NCBI GenBank assembly: GCA_937960625.1
Contig: CALGPD010000034.1
Span: forward strand, 1 to 17,957
DNA length: 17,957 nucleotides
From: an uncultured Spirochaetia bacterium
GTDB taxonomy: Bacteria; Spirochaetota; CALGPD01
Direction: 5' to 3'
Below are positions 15,687-17,957 of the stretch, one piece after another. Position 1 is the first letter of the stretch, and each line of letters begins with the position of its first letter. The notes under the pieces were generated by a model that saw nothing but the letters and a program-made list of their open reading frames with translations, was not told the DNA's origin and did not search any database. The translations under genes and the position numbers were made by a program.

Positions 15687-15715
15687 TTGAATTTTAAACG
15701 CAAAAATTTTATGCT
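15687..15715 (+). promoter_or_regulatory. Possible promoter, TTGAAT-17-TATGCT
   Basis: TTGAAT (15687-15692) and TATGCT (15710-15715; 4/6) are 17 nt apart, and an ATG follows the -10 after 6 nt (15722). It would serve the exported protein, either from that ATG or with a leader of about 105 nt to the GTG at 15827. Confidence 0.35.
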
Positions 15716-15826
15716 TAAAATATGAAAAGTATCATTCTTAGATATTTTTATTATTTAAAATTTCAGCTATTTTGTATTCTGCCGATACAGGAGATTAGAA
15801 ATCCATATTTTAAAAAGGTAGAAAAA

Positions 15827-16924
15827 GTGAATTACCGAACCATTATATTATTAATACTTATTTCAGTTATCTCATTTAATTTAAGCGCAATGAATTATAA
15901 AAATGACCCTGGGCTTGAAAATAAAAACGGGGTAACAATGGAAAGAAACCCTGAAAGTGACAATACGCCGCGTTATAATATGCGCGTTTTTATTAAAGTT
16001 CATAAAGTTATTTATGAACAGCAGGAGCCTGTTTTCATACGGTTCTTTGTTAAAAATCAGGAACGCAAAAATATAGATTTAAAAATTGCTGCAATGGATT
16101 TCTTAAACTTCACTTTCACTGTTAAAAACTTAAAAAATCAAATGATTGGTGAAAGAAATACATTTTATCTCTATAAAAGAAGAAATAGTGATAATAGAAA
16201 CTACCGCACAATACGCCTTGCTCCCGGAGATATTTACGGTAAAACTATTGATATCAGTAAACTTTTCAGGCTTGATAAAATTGGTTATTACATCATTCAG
16301 GGGTATTTTTATCCCGTGCCTTATGGTTTTCACGATATAAACCACTATCCTTCTAACAAAATCCGGATTCAAATCCGTTATGGAAAAAGAAGAATGCGCG
16401 TTGCCAGAGAACTTAAAAAACGCATGATGCATGACCTTCAAAGAAAGCGCAGCCCTTATGAAACAATTGAATTTATTTTAAATTCAAAACTAAGAAAAAA
16501 CTGGAAACATTTTTTCCGTTATATTGATTTGGACCGTTTAATTGAAATATATCCGGATTATTATAAACAATACCGTGATGTAAGGCCGTCAAAACGCATC
16601 GCTGTTTTAAATAAGTTTAAAGAATACTTAAAAAATTATCTTGAAGAGCAAATGGTAGCTCATGAAGTTTACCGGACTATAATTAACAGAGAAGATGCCA
16701 AGGTTTTTACAAATATTATTTACCGTTACAGAGGTTCCAAGTTTAAAAAGCGGTATGTTTTCCGTTTATACAGACGAGGTAAATACTGGTATTTATATCA
16801 TTTCTATGTAATGAATTTAAAACTAACGCGTCAGGAACTACGCGCTGTAGAGGAACGGGAAAAAGAAATGAAAAATCAAAGACCTTCACAGGAACGCCCC
16901 GGAGTTATCCCGAGATATGATTGA
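15827..16924 (+). CDS. Exported basic two-domain protein of unknown function
   Basis: A 365-residue protein from the GTG at 15827, which has AAGG about 9 nt upstream. This start gives a clean signal peptide (NYRTIILLILISVISFNLSA, cleavage after residue 21). The frame continues up to an ATG at 15722 (400 residues); that start fits a leaderless promoter but puts 35 residues before the signal, so both must be kept open. After a linker, residues about 50-150 show beta strands with QEPVFIRFFVKNQERKNIDL, like BsuPI or Ig-like domains that open with a "partner strand" of this kind. Residues about 205-335 (SPYETIEFILNSKLRKNWKHF to YWYLYHFYVM) look like an NTF2/DUF4878-type cone. The protein is rich in Lys, Arg and Tyr. 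I do not recognise a function; periplasmic location is inferred. Confidence 0.75.
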   Translation: MNYRTIILLILISVISFNLSAMNYKNDPGLENKNGVTMERNPESDNTPRYNMRVFIKVHKVIYEQQEPVFIRFFVKNQERKNIDLKIAAMDFLNFTFTVKNLKNQMIGERNTFYLYKRRNSDNRNYRTIRLAPGDIYGKTIDISKLFRLDKIGYYIIQGYFYPVPYGFHDINHYPSNKIRIQIRYGKRRMRVARELKKRMMHDLQRKRSPYETIEFILNSKLRKNWKHFFRYIDLDRLIEIYPDYYKQYRDVRPSKRIAVLNKFKEYLKNYLEEQMVAHEVYRTIINREDAKVFTNIIYRYRGSKFKKRYVFRLYRRGKYWYLYHFYVMNLKLTRQELRAVEEREKEMKNQRPSQERPGVIPRYD

Positions 16925-17311
16925 TTATTTAACCAGCGCCTGAGGAAAGTTAGGGCTTTCGGGATTGACAACGAGTTTTCTATGTGAAGGCGATATAATT
17001 AAATCCATATCCTCCATTGGAACAGCGCCTAATAAAACATCATCTCCCATTATTAAAGCGCCGGCAAAGCAAACCCGGTTTTGGAAACCAACTTCAATTG
17101 GCCCAGCATATGGAACCAGACTTTTTCTGCCGTCTGCTGTAATAACTTCTCTTTTGTTTTCTTCTATTATTTCAAGTTCAAGTTGAAGTGCAACATGTTC
17201 AGGTATGCATAAAGTTAATGCACCGGTATCAACAAGCGCTTTGACGTTAAAAGGCTCTAAATTTGATTTCTTTGGATTTTTAAGTTTAATATTAGCGTAT
17301 ATATATCCCAT
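16925..17311 (-). CDS. Retropepsin-like (clan AA) aspartic protease
   Basis: A 128-residue single-domain protein. The catalytic motif is ALVDTGA with Asp28 in the retroviral D-T-G form, preceded by a hydrophobic strand and followed by LCIPEHVALQLEL. The second half has the usual LIMGDDVLLGAVPMEDMDLII flap-and-strand segment, in which a G(A/R) xx LE xx L pattern recurs in bacterial members. Active enzymes are homodimers with one Asp from each chain. No signal peptide is present, so it is cytoplasmic; the substrate is unknown. AAGGA 6 nt upstream supports the ATG at 17311. Its stop codon abuts the stop of the exported protein on the other strand with no base between them. A broken small gene lies directly upstream and was probably its operon partner. 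Confidence 0.82.
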   Translation of the reverse strand: MGYIYANIKLKNPKKSNLEPFNVKALVDTGALTLCIPEHVALQLELEIIEENKREVITADGRKSLVPYAGPIEVGFQNRVCFAGALIMGDDVLLGAVPMEDMDLIISPSHRKLVVNPESPNFPQALVK

Positions 17312-17323
17312 AGGTTTTCCTTT

Positions 17324-17521
17324 TTATTTTTCTCCGTCAAGGTCAACTAATTCAAAAACTCTTTGAATTCTTTCAGTATCTCCTCATATCCGTACATTAC
17401 CCTTCTCATGAACTCTAATGCTAAGCCGTTCTGCCGGAGTTTTATCGTTCCCATAATTATCTTTATCATCAGAATCATTACCGGATATTTCAATAACGTT
17501 TTTATTCATTTTATAATCCAT
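17324..17521 (-). pseudogene. Small broken gene upstream of the protease
   Basis: From an ATG at 17521 the frame runs 45 codons (MDYKMNKNVIEISGNDSD...) to an in-frame TGA at 17384-17386, then stays open for 19 more codons (GDTERIQRVFELVDLDGEK) to a TAA at 17324, 12 nt before the protease ATG. A second frame, 17347-17454, reads 35 residues ending MYGYEEILKEFKEFLN and looks like a helical C-terminus, so a single-base frameshift near 17454 could join the N-terminal half to it. Either way the gene is interrupted as written. It has a consensus promoter (17528-17555). I do not recognise the protein; a partner, substrate or antidote of the protease is possible. Confidence 0.45.
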
Positions 17522-17527
17522 ATTTAT

Positions 17528-17555
17528 ATTATACGTTATTTGTAAAAATTTGCAA
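17528..17555 (-). promoter_or_regulatory. Promoter, TTGCAA-16-TATAAT, 6 nt from an ATG
   Basis: On the minus strand TTGCAA (17550-17555) and a consensus TATAAT (17528-17533) are 16 nt apart. ATAAAT is all that lies between the -10 and the ATG at 17521. It would drive the small broken gene and the protease from a leaderless transcript. Confidence 0.6.
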
Positions 17556-17667
17556 GCGAGATTTAGTTGCCTAGATTGTTTAGGTTTGTTTTTACTCTGT
17601 GTTTTTTATTATTTTTAGTATCTGTTAAAATGTTTTCTTTTGATTTAATTGTATTAATATTTTCTCT

Positions 17668-17942
17668 TTAAATCTTGCCAAAGATTAAAAATCCATCACG
17701 AAATATTAATTCGTTAAAACGATTTTTTATCGATAAATCTATAAGATCAACGGGTTTGGACAAATCAAAAATTAAATCTCCATAAAATGAAAAAAACATG
17801 AAGCATGTAATCCATCCACTGCTAAATCAATATCATTGTTTTCCACATTATCATCCAAAGAAGAACCAAATAAAAAAATTTTTTTAACATTGTATTTTTT
17901 TGCTAAATCAATAATTTTTGATTTATCAATTTCTGAAATCAT
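17668..17942 (-). pseudogene. MNT-type nucleotidyltransferase, frameshifted in a poly-T run
   Basis: The ATG at 17942 has AAAGG upstream and begins MISEIDKSKIIDLAKKYN. It continues into the nucleotidyltransferase signature IFLFGSSLDDN...NDIDLAV, with GSS and the two catalytic Asp. The frame then ends early (residue 56). In the next frame the family's second half continues: FFSFYGDLIFDLSKPVDLIDL, then RFNELIFRDGFLIFGKI and a TAA at 17668. Adding one T to the seven at 17790-17796 restores a 91-residue protein with all MNT landmarks. Such proteins usually pair with a HEPN protein in toxin-antitoxin modules and AMPylate it. No HEPN gene follows in the next 140 nt; only non-coding AT-rich sequence is seen at 17556-17667. 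Confidence 0.7.
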
Positions 17943-17957
17943 TTTTAAACCTTTCCA

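Noticed and set aside
17384..17386. In-frame TGA read as Trp (alternative code) or selenocysteine in the small gene
   Set aside because: TGA ends several intact genes here (for example at 1946, 3497 and 16924), so the code is standard, and no SECIS-like hairpin is visible directly after it.
17556..17667. HEPN partner or small ORF after the MNT gene
   Set aside because: A short Asn/Lys-rich open stretch exists but has no start signal or family pattern; treated as non-coding.

Overview
The window is AT-rich (roughly one third G+C by eye) and carries ordinary chromosomal genes packed on both strands. A predicted lipoprotein and a protein with an N-terminal signal peptide point to a diderm bacterium. 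A two-cluster ferredoxin and a biotin synthase with the cysteine pattern of the anaerobe-type (auxiliary 4Fe) enzyme point to an anaerobe. A sigma-54 promoter precedes glutamine synthetase. I cannot name the phylum; an uncultivated anaerobic lineage would fit. No CRISPR array, IS element, prophage, rRNA or tRNA gene was seen.

Layout. (1) 1-2841: the 3' part of a sensor histidine kinase, convergent with a three-gene ABC efflux operon read leftwards (ATPase, permease, permease), whose promoter is overlapped by a 7-7-7 dyad. (2) 2990-4835: a tightly overlapping three-gene operon (YbjN/CesT-like small protein, SAM methyltransferase with a zinc ribbon, GNAT acetyltransferase). (3) 4945-7572: leuC-type dehydratase and shikimate kinase (amino-acid synthesis), a small lipoprotein, and a ferredoxin ending in a bidirectional terminator. 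(4) 7620-11704: a large GAF/GAF/GAF/SpoIIE phosphatase, divergent from a ComEC/Rec2 DNA-uptake channel. (5) 11722-14808: bioB (leftward) and glnA (rightward), separated by about 620 bp holding a decayed Mrr-type nuclease fragment, three copies of a 16-bp palindromic motif, a sigma-54 promoter and, on the bioB side, a housekeeping promoter. (6) 14822-17957: a family 2 glycosyltransferase, an exported basic protein of unknown function, a retropepsin-like aspartic protease, and two broken small genes, one a frameshifted MNT-type nucleotidyltransferase.

Two themes stand out. First, several genes (3027, 10145, bioB, probably 15722 and 17521) lack a Shine-Dalgarno sequence and have a -10 hexamer only 6-8 nt before the start codon, so they should be made as leaderless mRNAs, while their neighbours have good GGAGG-type sites. 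Second, glnA appears to be controlled by a sigma-54 enhancer system with its own 16-bp operator (TGTT-N8-AACA). A third, nearly identical copy lies upstream of bioB, which suggests a shared regulator. Several start codons were placed downstream of the longest possible ORF because a ribosome-binding site, promoter or family alignment decides it.
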